Source: Oscillospiraceae bacterium (GTDB taxonomy: Bacteria; Bacillota; Clostridia; Oscillospirales; Ruminococcaceae). From it: 53,195 nucleotides of DNA. Of the stretch, positions 8,352 to 16,563 are shown one piece after another. The translations under genes and the position numbers were made by a program. The notes below the pieces were generated by a model. The model was given only the letters and a program-made list of their open reading frames with translations, had not been told where the DNA came from and searched no databases. How positions within the stretch are numbered: position 1 is the stretch's first letter; the number at the start of each line of letters is the position of its first letter. Where the stretch lies: the NCBI GenBank assembly GCA_024684395.1, contig JAIKWY010000105.1, forward strand, positions 1-53,195. The letters are read 5' to 3'.

Positions 8352-9463
8352 TACAGCGTCCTGCCCTGATGGTCGTCATGGAGGACTTCAAAGTCGAGCA
8401 GGACATCCTCGCCGAAGCGGGAGATCGTCGGAGGTGCGAGCCGGTAAGCTTCCTCCACCTCGTAGACGCCAAGACCGCCGACAGCGGATTTTGCCGAAAC
8501 GCCGCCGAATACCTTCGGTGCGATATAGACCTGCATCTGCTGCACGATACCGGAGCGCAGGGCTGCTTCATGCAGCGCCGCACCGCCTTCGAGCAGTACC
8601 GAGTCGATGCCGAGGCTGCCGAGCTTGCGCATGAGCGAGCGCAGGTTGACACGTCCGTCCGAGGAGACGATCTCGAGCACATGCACGCCCCGCTTTTCGA
8701 GCAGCTCGGTCTTGCGGCTGTCCGAACCACAGCAGGCGACATAGGTCGGGATCTCCTTGGCGGTGGCGACCAGCTTGCAGTCCAGCGGGATCTGCAAATT
8801 GGAATCGCAGATGACACGCACCGGATTGCTCGGATTCTCCACACGGCATGTCAGCATGGGATCGTCCGCCAGTACCGTGCCGATGCCGACCATGATGGCA
8901 GCGCAGCGCTTGCGCATCTCGTGTACATGGCGCCGTGCCTCCACGCCCGTGATCCAACGGGACAGACCCGCACGGGTGGCGGTCTTGCCGTCGGCAGTCA
9001 TGGCGATCTTCAGGATGACATACGGTGTTTTTGTCGAGATATAGTGGAAAAATATCTTGTTGAGCTTCATGCACTCTTCCTTCAGGAAATCCCGCACGAC
9101 CTCGATGCCGGCAGCTTCCAGCATGGCAGCGCCCTTTCCGGCAACGAGCGGATTCGGATCCATCGAGCCGATCCACACCTTGGAGATGCCCGCCTTGATG
9201 ATGGCATCCGTGCAGGGCGGCTGATGTCCCTGGTGGCAGCACGGTTCGAGCGTGACGAACAACTCCGCACCCACGGGACTCTCGGTGCAGGCGTTCAGCG
9301 CATTGACCTCTGCATGTGCTTCTCCGTATTTCTGATGCCAGCCCTCTCCGATGATCTCCCCGTCACGCACGATCACCGCACCGACAAGGGGATTCGGATT
9401 GACGAAGCCGACACCGTTTTCTGCGAGCTCTATCGCCCTTTTCATACATTCTTCCGGTTTCAT
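8351..9463 (-). CDS. ribD: Bifunctional pyrimidine deaminase / reductase
   Basis: 370 residues. The N-terminal deaminase domain shows the zinc site HAEVNAL and PCCHQGHQPPC. The C-terminal NADPH-dependent reductase begins near VILKIAMTADGKTAT and ends near DVLLDFE, with LLEGGAALHEA as the family G-rich turn. It carries out two consecutive steps after GTP cyclohydrolase II. It is the first gene of the operon, with SD GGGAGG upstream of the ATG at 9463. The FMN riboswitch, a terminator hairpin and a consensus promoter lie directly upstream on the same strand. Confidence 0.97.
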   Translation of the reverse strand: MKPEECMKRAIELAENGVGFVNPNPLVGAVIVRDGEIIGEGWHQKYGEAHAEVNALNACTESPVGAELFVTLEPCCHQGHQPPCTDAIIKAGISKVWIGSMDPNPLVAGKGAAMLEAAGIEVVRDFLKEECMKLNKIFFHYISTKTPYVILKIAMTADGKTATRAGLSRWITGVEARRHVHEMRKRCAAIMVGIGTVLADDPMLTCRVENPSNPVRVICDSNLQIPLDCKLVATAKEIPTYVACCGSDSRKTELLEKRGVHVLEIVSSDGRVNLRSLMRKLGSLGIDSVLLEGGAALHEAALRSGIVQQMQVYIAPKVFGGVSAKSAVGGLGVYEVEEAYRLAPPTISRFGEDVLLDFEVLHDDHQGRTL

Positions 9464-9480
9464 AAGATCCCTCCCAAAAA

Positions 9481-9511
9481 TGCAAAAAATCCCCGGAATG
9501 ATGTTCCGGGG
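9481..9511 (-). terminator. Riboswitch-controlled terminator before ribD
   Basis: On the minus strand a perfect 8-bp stem CCCCGGAA / TTCCGGGG with a 5-base loop is followed by ATTTTTTGC. It lies between the FMN aptamer and ribD, so it is the likely expression platform: transcription would stop early when FMN is bound. Confidence 0.88.
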
Positions 9512-9541
9512 CAGGTGTTAAAGACGGTGCAGTGCAGTACG

Positions 9542-9672
9542 CCGATCTTCTCCCATCCGGACTTTACCGTCGGTGCCGGAATCTCACCGGCTCAGCCTGA
9601 AGGCTCACGGACTTACGGGTTCGCACCCGCTTACCGTCGGTTATGAATCACACATATCCCGAAGCATCTTCT
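9542..9672 (-). promoter_or_regulatory. FMN riboswitch (RFN element)
   Basis: Read on the minus strand, the conserved RFN blocks appear in order: GATGCTTCGGGA, ACCGACGGTAAG, TAAGTCCGTGAGCC, GGTGAGATTCCGGCACCGAC, GGTAAAGTCCGGATGGGAG and AAGATC, with the two ends closing P1. It binds FMN and switches the riboflavin operon off by transcription termination, given the hairpin at 9481-9511. The first block is slightly off the common GGGGCAGGGTG form. Confidence 0.93.
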
Positions 9673-9684
9673 ATGATTGTAACT

Positions 9685-9713
9685 ATTATACACCCATACG
9701 CAGATTTTGTCAA
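9685..9713 (-). promoter_or_regulatory. Promoter of the riboflavin operon
   Basis: Perfect consensus: TTGACA (complement of 9708-9713), 17-base spacer, TATAAT (complement of 9685-9690). Transcription should start near 9678, just before the riboswitch. Two 13-bp direct repeats abut the -35 box on its upstream side. Confidence 0.92.
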
Positions 9714-9744
9714 GGGGAAATGCGAAAATAGAAGGGGAAATGCG
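9712..9744. repeat. 13-bp direct repeat upstream of the rib promoter
   Basis: AAGGGGAAATGCG occurs at 9712-9724 and again at 9732-9744, exactly 20 bases apart, next to the -35 box of the rib promoter. It could be a protein site or a chance duplication. Confidence 0.7.
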
Positions 9745-9750
9745 TGATCC

Positions 9751-9817
9751 GGTGCAGGTTCACTGCAAAGCCGCCCCGCAGCCGCTTTCAACCTGTTTTG
9801 TACAGGCGGCTTTTTTT
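9751..9817 (+). terminator. Structured, terminator-like segment between rib promoter and tRNA
   Basis: A small hairpin TGCAG / CTGCA (9753-9767) is followed by mutually exclusive pairings that end in a T7 run at 9811-9817: AAAGCCGCC with GGCGGCTTT, or CCTGT with ACAGG nested inside GCCG / CGGC. No gene ends just upstream on this strand, so it may end a short RNA or be a relic. Confidence 0.5.
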
Positions 9818-9879
9818 GACTGACTGCGCCCCTTTCCGGCAGGAAAACGGGCTTTCTGTGAAAAAATTTGCATAAACGC

Positions 9880-9908
9880 TTGACAAACACTGCAAGCTGT
9901 GCTATAAT
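9880..9908 (+). promoter_or_regulatory. Promoter of the tRNA gene
   Basis: TTGACA at 9880-9885, 17-base spacer, TATAAT at 9903-9908: a perfect consensus, 20 bases before the tRNA. Confidence 0.9.
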
Positions 9909-9928
9909 AATAAAGCTGGTTCAAAAAT

Positions 9929-10002
9929 GGCGGTATAGCTCAGCTGGCTAGAGCGCTCGGTTCATACCCGAAAGGTCGGCGGTTCAAGTCCACCTACCGC
10001 TA
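9929..10002 (+). tRNA. tRNA with CAT anticodon (elongator Met, or Ile2)
   Basis: Cloverleaf: acceptor GGCGGTA / TACCGCT, D stem GCTC / GAGC, anticodon loop TTCATAC (CAT at 9963-9965), T loop TTCAAGT, discriminator A, no encoded CCA. It lacks the three G-C pairs of an initiator tRNA. Three pairs are weak: G1-T72, C27-A43 in the anticodon stem and C51-A63 in the T stem. Elongator tRNA-Met fits best by similarity; tRNA-Ile with lysidine-modified CAT cannot be excluded. Confidence 0.88.
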
Positions 10003-10013
10003 CTTCAAATGCA

Positions 10014-10039
10014 AAAGCCCGATTTATTCGGGCTTTTTT
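10014..10039 (+). terminator. Terminator of the tRNA gene
   Basis: Stem AAAGCCCGA / TCGGGCTTT (10014-10022, 10028-10036) with a 5-base loop, running into a T6 tract. Confidence 0.92.
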
Positions 10040-10084
10040 GCATATCTGGAAGATCTTCACCTGACTAAAAAAAGGACGTTGCTT

Positions 10085-12451
10085 ATGTATCGAATGATCA
10101 TCATCCCGCTTGTGGTTGCGGCATTTTTCGTCATGCTGAGCTGCTTCTCATGGAAGCAGGCTCCGGAATCGAAGGGATCCGGGAAAAAGAAGAAGGAGAA
10201 AGCGCCGCCGCCCAAGCAGCCGAATGTCTTTCTGCCATTCCTTGCGGCATTTGCGGAGATCGCCTTCTTCATGCTGTACCGGCTCCTGCATCATCTGTTC
10301 ATGGCAGGGGATGACTACCTCATCCCGAAGTCGGTCTGCATCCTGTTCTGCATGGCAGTGGATGCGGTGGTGCTCATGCACATGTATTTCCGGAACACCA
10401 AATGGCTGGAGCTTGCCGGAAAGTTGGCGATTTTGGCAGTTGTGCTGTTTTATGCGGAATTTGCCCTGTTCAATGCAAAGAGCTTCACCACCGATTACCG
10501 GACGGAGACTGTCGGCTCCGAGGCTTTCGTTCTGGCGGACGGCGACACCTCCACCGAGGTGCTCGGCGATCACATCGAGATCAAGCAGAATGCAACGGTG
10601 GAGATCCGTGCGGTGCCGGAATGGACGAAGGCTTGCTCGCTGCATCTCGAACAGGCGGAGAAGCACCGCCCCTTCCACATCAAGCTGCTGATGGAGGATG
10701 ACAATTTCCAGATCAGCTATGCGCCGGTCGCCAACAAGCTCACGAGCACCTACGGCAGGGACGTGGACTTCACGATGAAGACCTTCGGCGATCTGTATGC
10801 GGTGAAGTTCGAGTTCTCGGAGCTGACTACGCCGGTGGACTTCTACTCGATCACATGCAGCAACAAGCTGCCGTTCCATTTCAACGGACTGCGCTATATT
10901 GCGCTGTTCGTACTGCTCGGACTGGTCATCATGGTGCTCCAGCTGCGGCTGCATGAGGTCGTGTTCGACCCGAAGAACAAGCGGCATGTCGCAGCGTTTG
11001 CGGCGGTGACGGTGCTGTGTACCTGCTCCGCCTTCCTCATGTGGATCCCTGACCAGGAGCCGATCAGCTATCCGGAGAAATTCAATGCGAACCATGCCAA
11101 TCCGTATGAGCAGACGTTCGATGCCTTCCAGAACGGTCAGATCGCCATCAATGTGGAGCTGGATCCGCAGCTTGCGGGGCTCGGCGAGAATCTCTATGAC
11201 CGTTCCGTCCGTGACGAGCTGCACATCGACTATGCCTGGGACAGAGCCTATTACAACGGCAAGCTCTATTCCTACTTCGGCGTGGCACCGGTGCTGACGT
11301 TCTATTATCCTTATTACTGGATCAAGGGCGGGCTGCCGACACAGGCAACGGTGAATTTCTGGTTCTCGTTCGTCTCGATCGTATTCCTCTGCCTGACACT
11401 GTTCGAGATCGTCAAGCGCTATTGTCCGAGGGCGAATTTAGTGCTGTTTCTGCTGTTTCTGCCCGTGGCGACGATGCTTTGCGGCGATTACTACTTCCTG
11501 CAATACCCGAACCAGTACAACATCGTGGTGGCAGCGGGTTTCTGCTATCTGCTGATCTCCATGTGGGCGGCGCTCGTCTCCCTCAACATCAAAAAGCCTG
11601 CGCTGCGGCTCACGATGCTGGCGGTCTGCGGCATTTTCTGCGTACTGAGTGCGGCATCCCGTCCGTGCATGGTCATGGGCGAGGTGGTTCTGCTCCCGGC
11701 ATTCTTCAGCATGATGTCCGACCGCAGCGCAAAGAAAGGCTACCGCATCGCACAGGCGGCAGCGGTCTTCGTTCCGGTCATGGCGGGCATCGCAGGGATG
11801 CTGGCGTACAATGCAGCCCGGTTCAGTTCGCCGTTTGACTTCGGCGAATCCTACCAGCTGACGGTGAGCAACATCAAGGCGAACCGGTTCTTCATCTCCG
11901 AGCTGCCGGCGGCGGTCTATCACTATTTCCTCCAGCCGGGCGTGGTCAAGAATGTGTTCCCGTTCTTCACCTACAGCGTATTCAACCTCGATAACTACGG
12001 CATGTTCAAGTACTACGAGATCATGTTCGGTCTGTTCAATTTCCCGATCCTGCCGCTGGGCTGCATCATGCTGCCGCAGTATCTGAAAAAACGCCGTCAT
12101 CCCGGCACGGATCCGCTCCGCACCGAGGCGAAGGTGTTCGCAGTGCTCTGTCTGGTCATGGCAGTGGTGCTGGCATGGGTGGAATTTTGCAAGGGCGGCG
12201 CTTCCATCCGCTACCAGATGGATCTGGCGCATCTGATGGTGTTCCTTTCCGCTGTTGTGCTGCTGACGCTCCTGCGCAGACCCGGGCGCTATCTGTATCC
12301 CTGCACCGTCATTGCGATCGTGCTCAGCCTGCTCATCAAGTTTGTGATGATGATCCACATCACCACAGAGGGCTACATCACAACGACCCTCATCACGCAG
12401 CATCCGACATGGCATGAGATCCTGGAAGATATGTTCATCTTCTGGGATTGA
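10085..12451 (+). CDS. Large polytopic membrane protein, probable GT-C-like glycosyltransferase
   Basis: 788 residues from ATG 10085 (AGGA at 10073-10076; the upstream in-frame TTG at 10079 lacks proper spacing). Hydrophobic segments occur at the N-terminus, about residues 55-140, and then as many helices from about 275 to the end. A soluble loop of about 130 residues (TTDYRTETVG onward) lies between. The stretch WDRAYYNGKLYSYFGVAPVL before a membrane helix is seen in uncharacterised GT-C-fold (ArnT/PMT-like) transferases of clostridia, which use lipid-linked sugars outside the membrane. I infer a role in glycan transfer. No neighbouring gene supports a specific substrate. It lies after the tRNA and ends before a convergent gene. 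Confidence 0.75.
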   Translation: MYRMIIIPLVVAAFFVMLSCFSWKQAPESKGSGKKKKEKAPPPKQPNVFLPFLAAFAEIAFFMLYRLLHHLFMAGDDYLIPKSVCILFCMAVDAVVLMHMYFRNTKWLELAGKLAILAVVLFYAEFALFNAKSFTTDYRTETVGSEAFVLADGDTSTEVLGDHIEIKQNATVEIRAVPEWTKACSLHLEQAEKHRPFHIKLLMEDDNFQISYAPVANKLTSTYGRDVDFTMKTFGDLYAVKFEFSELTTPVDFYSITCSNKLPFHFNGLRYIALFVLLGLVIMVLQLRLHEVVFDPKNKRHVAAFAAVTVLCTCSAFLMWIPDQEPISYPEKFNANHANPYEQTFDAFQNGQIAINVELDPQLAGLGENLYDRSVRDELHIDYAWDRAYYNGKLYSYFGVAPVLTFYYPYYWIKGGLPTQATVNFWFSFVSIVFLCLTLFEIVKRYCPRANLVLFLLFLPVATMLCGDYYFLQYPNQYNIVVAAGFCYLLISMWAALVSLNIKKPALRLTMLAVCGIFCVLSAASRPCMVMGEVVLLPAFFSMMSDRSAKKGYRIAQAAAVFVPVMAGIAGMLAYNAARFSSPFDFGESYQLTVSNIKANRFFISELPAAVYHYFLQPGVVKNVFPFFTYSVFNLDNYGMFKYYEIMFGLFNFPILPLGCIMLPQYLKKRRHPGTDPLRTEAKVFAVLCLVMAVVLAWVEFCKGGASIRYQMDLAHLMVFLSAVVLLTLLRRPGRYLYPCTVIAIVLSLLIKFVMMIHITTEGYITTTLITQHPTWHEILEDMFIFWD

Positions 12452-12492
12452 GCAGGGGAGGCAGGGAGCCACTGCTGCGTTACATAAAGCAA

Positions 12493-12522
12493 AAGCCTGA
12501 GAGTTTTCACGCTCTCAGGCTT
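12493..12522. terminator. Bidirectional terminator between convergent genes
   Basis: Perfect 11-bp stem AAGCCTGAGAG / CTCTCAGGCTT with an 8-base loop. T-rich flanks occur on both strands. It separates the genes ending at 12451 (plus) and 12527 (minus). Confidence 0.85.
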
Positions 12523-12526
12523 ATTC

Positions 12527-13276
12527 TTATTCCTGTACTGCTTTTTTGGCGATGGAGAGCAGCTCCTTGTCCTTGTCGCTGATGACGCCGTCTTCTTCGA
12601 TCCACCAGCGCACCGAGTCGGCAAAGGTCTCTGTTGTGTCGTAATGCTGCCATGTGACCGCTGCACCGTGGTCGATGGCGAACTGTGCCGCTGCGATGAT
12701 CTCGTCGGTGGTCTCGCCGTCCCGGAACCTTGGCTCCGGCTTTGTCTCGAAGGTATAGGCGAAGCCCCAGTAGTCGAAGTCGAAGAAATCATCGAGCGAA
12801 CACTTGTAGATCAGCTTCCCGAAGGCGTTCTCATCGTCGAAGCGTGCCCCGTGGTCAACGGCGATCTGCATGATCTCGATGTCGCAGTTGGAGAGCCCGT
12901 ATTCGAGGAGGCTCGTCTGGTTCTGGTCGAGGTAGTAGATCAGCTCGGGCTGTTTGTCGAGCAGCGCATCCAGAGCGGACATGTCATGGCGGACGATGCA
13001 CTGCTTCATGTTGTCCACATCGGACATGTTGAGTGTCACGGTGCCGCCGCTGTAATCGCTGAACTCCGGGAAACGCTGCGAATGCACATACCAGATCACG
13101 CACGCCGCCCCGAGGACGGCGGGGATCGAACCGATGATGTACAGGATGACCGCCGCAGTCTTGTGCTTCTTGATGAGCAGCACGGTCGCAATGATGAGCA
13201 AAATGAGCGAGACCACAAAAATACCGCCGATGATGAACAGCGCCAGTCCGGCGATCACTATTCCCATAAATGCCAT
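12527..13276 (-). CDS. Membrane protein with ankyrin-like C-terminal region
   Basis: 249 residues. Two hydrophobic segments (about 5-35 and 43-63) are followed by a soluble domain. That domain has repeated helix-turn units such as SLLEYGLSNCDIEIMQIAVD and IIAAAQFAIDHGAAV, which are degenerate ankyrin-type repeats (ALxxG/A...DHGA). The role is probably protein binding at the membrane; no enzyme motif is seen. The ATG at 13276 has a strong SD (AAAGGAGG). The gene lies downstream of the ABC permease on the same strand, behind the palindromic element at 13337-13393, so partial read-through from the ABC operon is possible. Confidence 0.75.
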   Translation of the reverse strand: MAFMGIVIAGLALFIIGGIFVVSLILLIIATVLLIKKHKTAAVILYIIGSIPAVLGAACVIWYVHSQRFPEFSDYSGGTVTLNMSDVDNMKQCIVRHDMSALDALLDKQPELIYYLDQNQTSLLEYGLSNCDIEIMQIAVDHGARFDDENAFGKLIYKCSLDDFFDFDYWGFAYTFETKPEPRFRDGETTDEIIAAAQFAIDHGAAVTWQHYDTTETFADSVRWWIEEDGVISDKDKELLSIAKKAVQE

Positions 13277-13336
13277 AGACGAACCTCCTTTATGTGATAC
13301 GATCTCCCTTTACTCCGATAACAAGTAAAGTTTTCC

Positions 13337-13393
13337 CCCTCCGCAAGCGGGGGGAGGAAGGGGTTTTAAAGGGGCTGCGCCCCCTTAAAACCC
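13337..13393. repeat. Bipartite palindromic intergenic element, copy 2
   Basis: Same layout as the element at 5023-5078. One hairpin has arms CCCTCCG / CGGGGGG (13337-13354). A second has a 14-position stem GGGTTTTAAAGGGG / CCCC-C-TTAAAACCC (13361-13374 and 13380-13393) with a single A-C mismatch that becomes G-U in minus-strand RNA. The loop reads CGCAG on the minus strand, as in copy 1. It sits 25 bases after the permease stop codon. Confidence 0.75.
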
Positions 13394-13418
13394 GCTTTTT
13401 CTATAGCATGAATGTCTG

Positions 13419-15749
13419 TTACTCTACGCAGCGGAGCTGGTCGGTCAGGCTGTCCTTCTGCATCCGCTGCAGCGGGATGAAGGATGCGGCTGCTGCTGCG
13501 AGGAATACCACGGCTGCCGAGATCCAGATGAGTGGGAGCGGTTCGGTGAAATGGATGATCTCGCCGAAGACCTCCTCCAGCCCGATGACTTTCAGGAAGA
13601 GATACATTTCGAGGAAGAGCACCTCGATCGTCACGGTGGCTGCGATGCCGGAGGTCAGGGCGTATTGCAGGCATTCGATCACAGTCATGGCACGGAGCTG
13701 CCCCTGTGTCATGCCGATGCACTGCAATGCGGCAAGCTCATGCTTGCGGTTGAGCATCCCGGTGGAGATGGTGTTCACCATATTGACAATGGCGATCAGA
13801 CCGATCAGAACGCTCAGGAAGCCGAAGCCGATCTGGATCGCACCGACAGTCGTGCGTCCCTTCCGGAGGTCGCCGAAGAAGTCCTCATCCAGCTCGAACA
13901 CATCGTCATGTGCCAGGAGGAATGCCTTTGCTTCCTCGTAGGTGCTGTCGTCCCGGAGCACGAGCCGGATGTTCTCGGTGCCGTCGCTGTTGATGAGACT
14001 GCCGTAGCTGCCGGCATAGGCGTAGGCGCCGTTTTCATAGGCATCGAGCGTGCCGGCAAGGAGGAGCATGTTGGAGTAATCGTGGGATACGCCGAAAAAC
14101 TTCTTTGCCTGCGCATCGGTCTTTGCAGCCGGTGCGGAACCGCCAACGGGGAGCGTGGCGGCTGTCCATTCTGTCAGATAGCGGTAGAGCAGCGCATGTT
14201 CGCCTGTCACCGGATCGTCGAACACATAGTCCTCCACCTGCGCCTGTTCCTCGGCGGTCATGGCGTTGTAGGCATCGTCTGTGACGAGCGTCCTGCCCTG
14301 TACTACCACGTCAAACTGTGTGTATTTCTTCAAAACATCGGCAAGCGACTGCTCCGTGAAATTGGTAGGGTGTGTGATGAGATAGCTGCCCTGCTCGGTC
14401 AGCGTCTCATAGGGGACGGGCGAGCCGCCGATAAAATGGCTGTCGAAGGTCTCCTCCGGATAGTAGAGCAGCAGACAGAACAGCGGCTCCGAATCCTCAT
14501 CAAAGGGGATGTAGGCGAGCTGTGTCTTGGTGAAGGTGTCGATGTCGAAGTAGCCGCTCTCCCGGATCAGACCGAGCCCTTCCTTGTAGCTCAGCGGATC
14601 GGCGGGATCGACCTTGATGTTCACGCCGAAGTCATAGTCGAGGTCGAGCACTTCGACCGTTTTCTCAAAGGCTGCGAAAGCCTGCCGCAGGACGAGCGAA
14701 AACGATGCCACCAGCAGAATGGAGACTGTCAGCGACATCACCGTCACGACGAAGCGCTTTGTCTGGCGGCGGTTATTGCGGGCGGCAAGCATCCCTTTCC
14801 AGCCGAACAGCAGTCCGAGCAGGCTGAAACGGCGTACCTTCCGGATCTTGTTCTCCCGGTTGCTGATCGCCTGGATGGGGGACATTCTGATGATACGCAT
14901 ACCTGTGCCATAGGCGGAGATCATCACCCAGACGAGCCCTGTCACGGCGCCCAGCACCAGCAGCAGGGGAGAGCAGTGCAGCTTCATGACTGCCGTGATC
15001 TCCTCGGCGGTGAAGAATGCCTCTGCGACACCGCTTGACCGGATCGCCTGGAACACGCCGAAGCTCAGCCCCAGTCCGAGCAGAATGCCCACCGGGATGC
15101 CCACGATGCTCAGGAACAGTCCCTCCCAGGTGATGATGCGGACGATCTGACCGGGCGCAGCGCCGGTGCATTGCAGAATGCCGTACTGCCGTTCACGCTC
15201 CTTGGAGCTGATCTCGAATGCCGTGTCGATCATCAGGCGCAGTGCCAGCACGAAGAAGATGATGAAGATGAAGAACAGCGCCAGCCGGTAGACGGCATAG
15301 TATTTTGAGGCGAAGTCGAGACGATCCAGCTCCACGAGCTCGAAATTGACGTCGATGAGGTCTTCCTTATAGGTCTCCTTCAGGTCGCTGTAGAGGTATT
15401 TGTCCGGGAAGATGGTATTGATGTAGAGCCCGAAGTCCTCGTGGTAGGTATTGATCATGATCGCTGCTGAGAGGGAGCCGTCTGCTTCGGTGATCCGTTC
15501 GCAGGAGGTGAAGTCCGGGTTTGTCTCAAGCTGGGCAAATTCCTCTTCGGTGAGCTGCATCAGCTTGAAGTGGTAGGGCTTTTCGTAATAGGCAGCATCC
15601 CGCCGGATGCCCATGTATGTCGAAAATGCGATGAAGAGCAAGGTCACGAGCGCCAGTGCTACGGCGATGCTGCACACGGTGAAGAAGCTGTGGCGCTTCT
15701 GTGCTTTGATATAGCGTAACGCCAGGAGCCGCTCAAACATCTGCGCCAC
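13419..15749 (-). CDS. FtsX/MacB-type ABC transporter permease
   Basis: 776 residues. A membrane helix near the N-terminus is followed by an extracytoplasmic domain. Then comes a first FtsX block with helices (about 155-290), including ISSKERERQYGILQCTGA, the cytoplasmic coupling segment typical of the family. A large extracellular domain (about 350-630) precedes a second FtsX block (about 645-765) with NRKHELAALQCIGMTQGQ. This is the two-block type found in antimicrobial-peptide exporters and lipoprotein or peptide efflux systems. It overlaps the ATPase gene by 17 bases, so the two are coupled. No two-component system lies beside it, so a BceAB-style sensor role is not supported locally. Confidence 0.9.
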   Translation of the reverse strand: MAQMFERLLALRYIKAQKRHSFFTVCSIAVALALVTLLFIAFSTYMGIRRDAAYYEKPYHFKLMQLTEEEFAQLETNPDFTSCERITEADGSLSAAIMINTYHEDFGLYINTIFPDKYLYSDLKETYKEDLIDVNFELVELDRLDFASKYYAVYRLALFFIFIIFFVLALRLMIDTAFEISSKERERQYGILQCTGAAPGQIVRIITWEGLFLSIVGIPVGILLGLGLSFGVFQAIRSSGVAEAFFTAEEITAVMKLHCSPLLLVLGAVTGLVWVMISAYGTGMRIIRMSPIQAISNRENKIRKVRRFSLLGLLFGWKGMLAARNNRRQTKRFVVTVMSLTVSILLVASFSLVLRQAFAAFEKTVEVLDLDYDFGVNIKVDPADPLSYKEGLGLIRESGYFDIDTFTKTQLAYIPFDEDSEPLFCLLLYYPEETFDSHFIGGSPVPYETLTEQGSYLITHPTNFTEQSLADVLKKYTQFDVVVQGRTLVTDDAYNAMTAEEQAQVEDYVFDDPVTGEHALLYRYLTEWTAATLPVGGSAPAAKTDAQAKKFFGVSHDYSNMLLLAGTLDAYENGAYAYAGSYGSLINSDGTENIRLVLRDDSTYEEAKAFLLAHDDVFELDEDFFGDLRKGRTTVGAIQIGFGFLSVLIGLIAIVNMVNTISTGMLNRKHELAALQCIGMTQGQLRAMTVIECLQYALTSGIAATVTIEVLFLEMYLFLKVIGLEEVFGEIIHFTEPLPLIWISAAVVFLAAAAASFIPLQRMQKDSLTDQLRCVE

Positions 15750-16434
15750 CTCCCTGACCGGTCAGCTCATCGCCGATGATCTTTCCGTCAGACAGCGTGA
15801 TGATGCGGTCGCATTGCCGTGCGATGCTTTCATCATGGGTGATGAGGAGCATGGTCTGCTTCCGTTCCCGGTTGGAGCGGCGCAGCAGAGCGATGATCTC
15901 GGCGGACTGCTTGCTGTCGAGGTTGCCGGTCGGCTCATCGGCAAGGATGACGCCCGGTGCCGTGAACAGCGCCCGCCCGATGGAAACACGCTGCTGCTGT
16001 CCGCCGGAGAGCTGTGACGGCAGATGGCGCCGCCGCTCGGTCAGCCCCATGAGCTGCAGCATCTCCTCTACCTTTGCCGGTTCCGGCTTCTGCCCGTCCA
16101 TCACAACGGGGAGGGTGATATTTTCCTCGGCATCGAGCACCGGGATGAGGTTGTAGAACTGGTAGATCAGTCCGACCTGACGGCGCCGGAAGACGGCTAA
16201 GTCCTTGTTGTTCAGTGCATAGATGTCCTGCTCGTCCAGGAAGACCTTGCCTGAGGTCGGACGGTCTACGCCGCCTAAGATATGCAGCAGGGTGGATTTG
16301 CCCGATCCGGATGCCCCCACGACGGCTGCGAGCTGTCCTTCGGGGACGGTGAAGCTCACATCATCGAGCGCACGTACCTCGTTTTCGCCTTTTCCATAGA
16401 TCTTGCAGATGTGTTCCACTTTCAGAGAGCCCAT
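15733..16434 (-). CDS. ABC transporter ATP-binding protein (MacB/LolD class)
   Basis: 233 residues, a single nucleotide-binding domain. Walker A GASGSGKST near residue 40, Q-loop in IYQFYNLIP, signature LSGGQQQRVSIGRAL, Walker B VILADEPTGNLD, and H-loop LITHDES. The GNLD variant after Walker B is typical of the MacB/LolD/SalX class that partners FtsX-type permeases. It energises the permease encoded directly downstream. SD AAAGGAGC lies before the ATG at 16434, and a promoter lies at 16467-16495. Confidence 0.95.
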   Translation of the reverse strand: MGSLKVEHICKIYGKGENEVRALDDVSFTVPEGQLAAVVGASGSGKSTLLHILGGVDRPTSGKVFLDEQDIYALNNKDLAVFRRRQVGLIYQFYNLIPVLDAEENITLPVVMDGQKPEPAKVEEMLQLMGLTERRRHLPSQLSGGQQQRVSIGRALFTAPGVILADEPTGNLDSKQSAEIIALLRRSNRERKQTMLLITHDESIARQCDRIITLSDGKIIGDELTGQGGGADV

Positions 16435-16466
16435 TTTTATTGCTCCTTTCTTTTATACTTGGTTTT

Positions 16467-16495
16467 ATTATAGCATACTTCATTCAAAAATGCAA
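16467..16495 (-). promoter_or_regulatory. Probable promoter of the ABC transporter operon
   Basis: On the minus strand, TTGCAT (complement of 16490-16495), 17 bases, TATAAT (complement of 16467-16472). The -10 is perfect and the -35 partial. Confidence 0.65.
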
Positions 16496-16525
16496 TGGAA
16501 CCTGAATGTTTTTTGGAACACCAAA

Positions 16526-16552
16526 AGCCCCTGCATCTGCGATGCAGGGGCT
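16526..16552 (-). terminator. Terminator of the S1-domain gene
   Basis: Perfect 12-bp stem AGCCCCTGCATC / GATGCAGGGGCT with a 3-base loop, followed on the minus strand by TTTTGG. It lies 11 bases after the S1 gene stop. Confidence 0.88.
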
Positions 16553-16563
16553 GAACTGCTGAT

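Noticed and set aside
9929-10002. Initiator tRNA-fMet
   Set aside because: No three consecutive G-C pairs in the anticodon stem and no mismatch of the C1-A72 type.
13551-15038. A 495-codon plus-strand frame inside the ABC permease gene
   Set aside because: Antisense to an FtsX-type permease with membrane helices and family motifs; no SD or recognisable domain.
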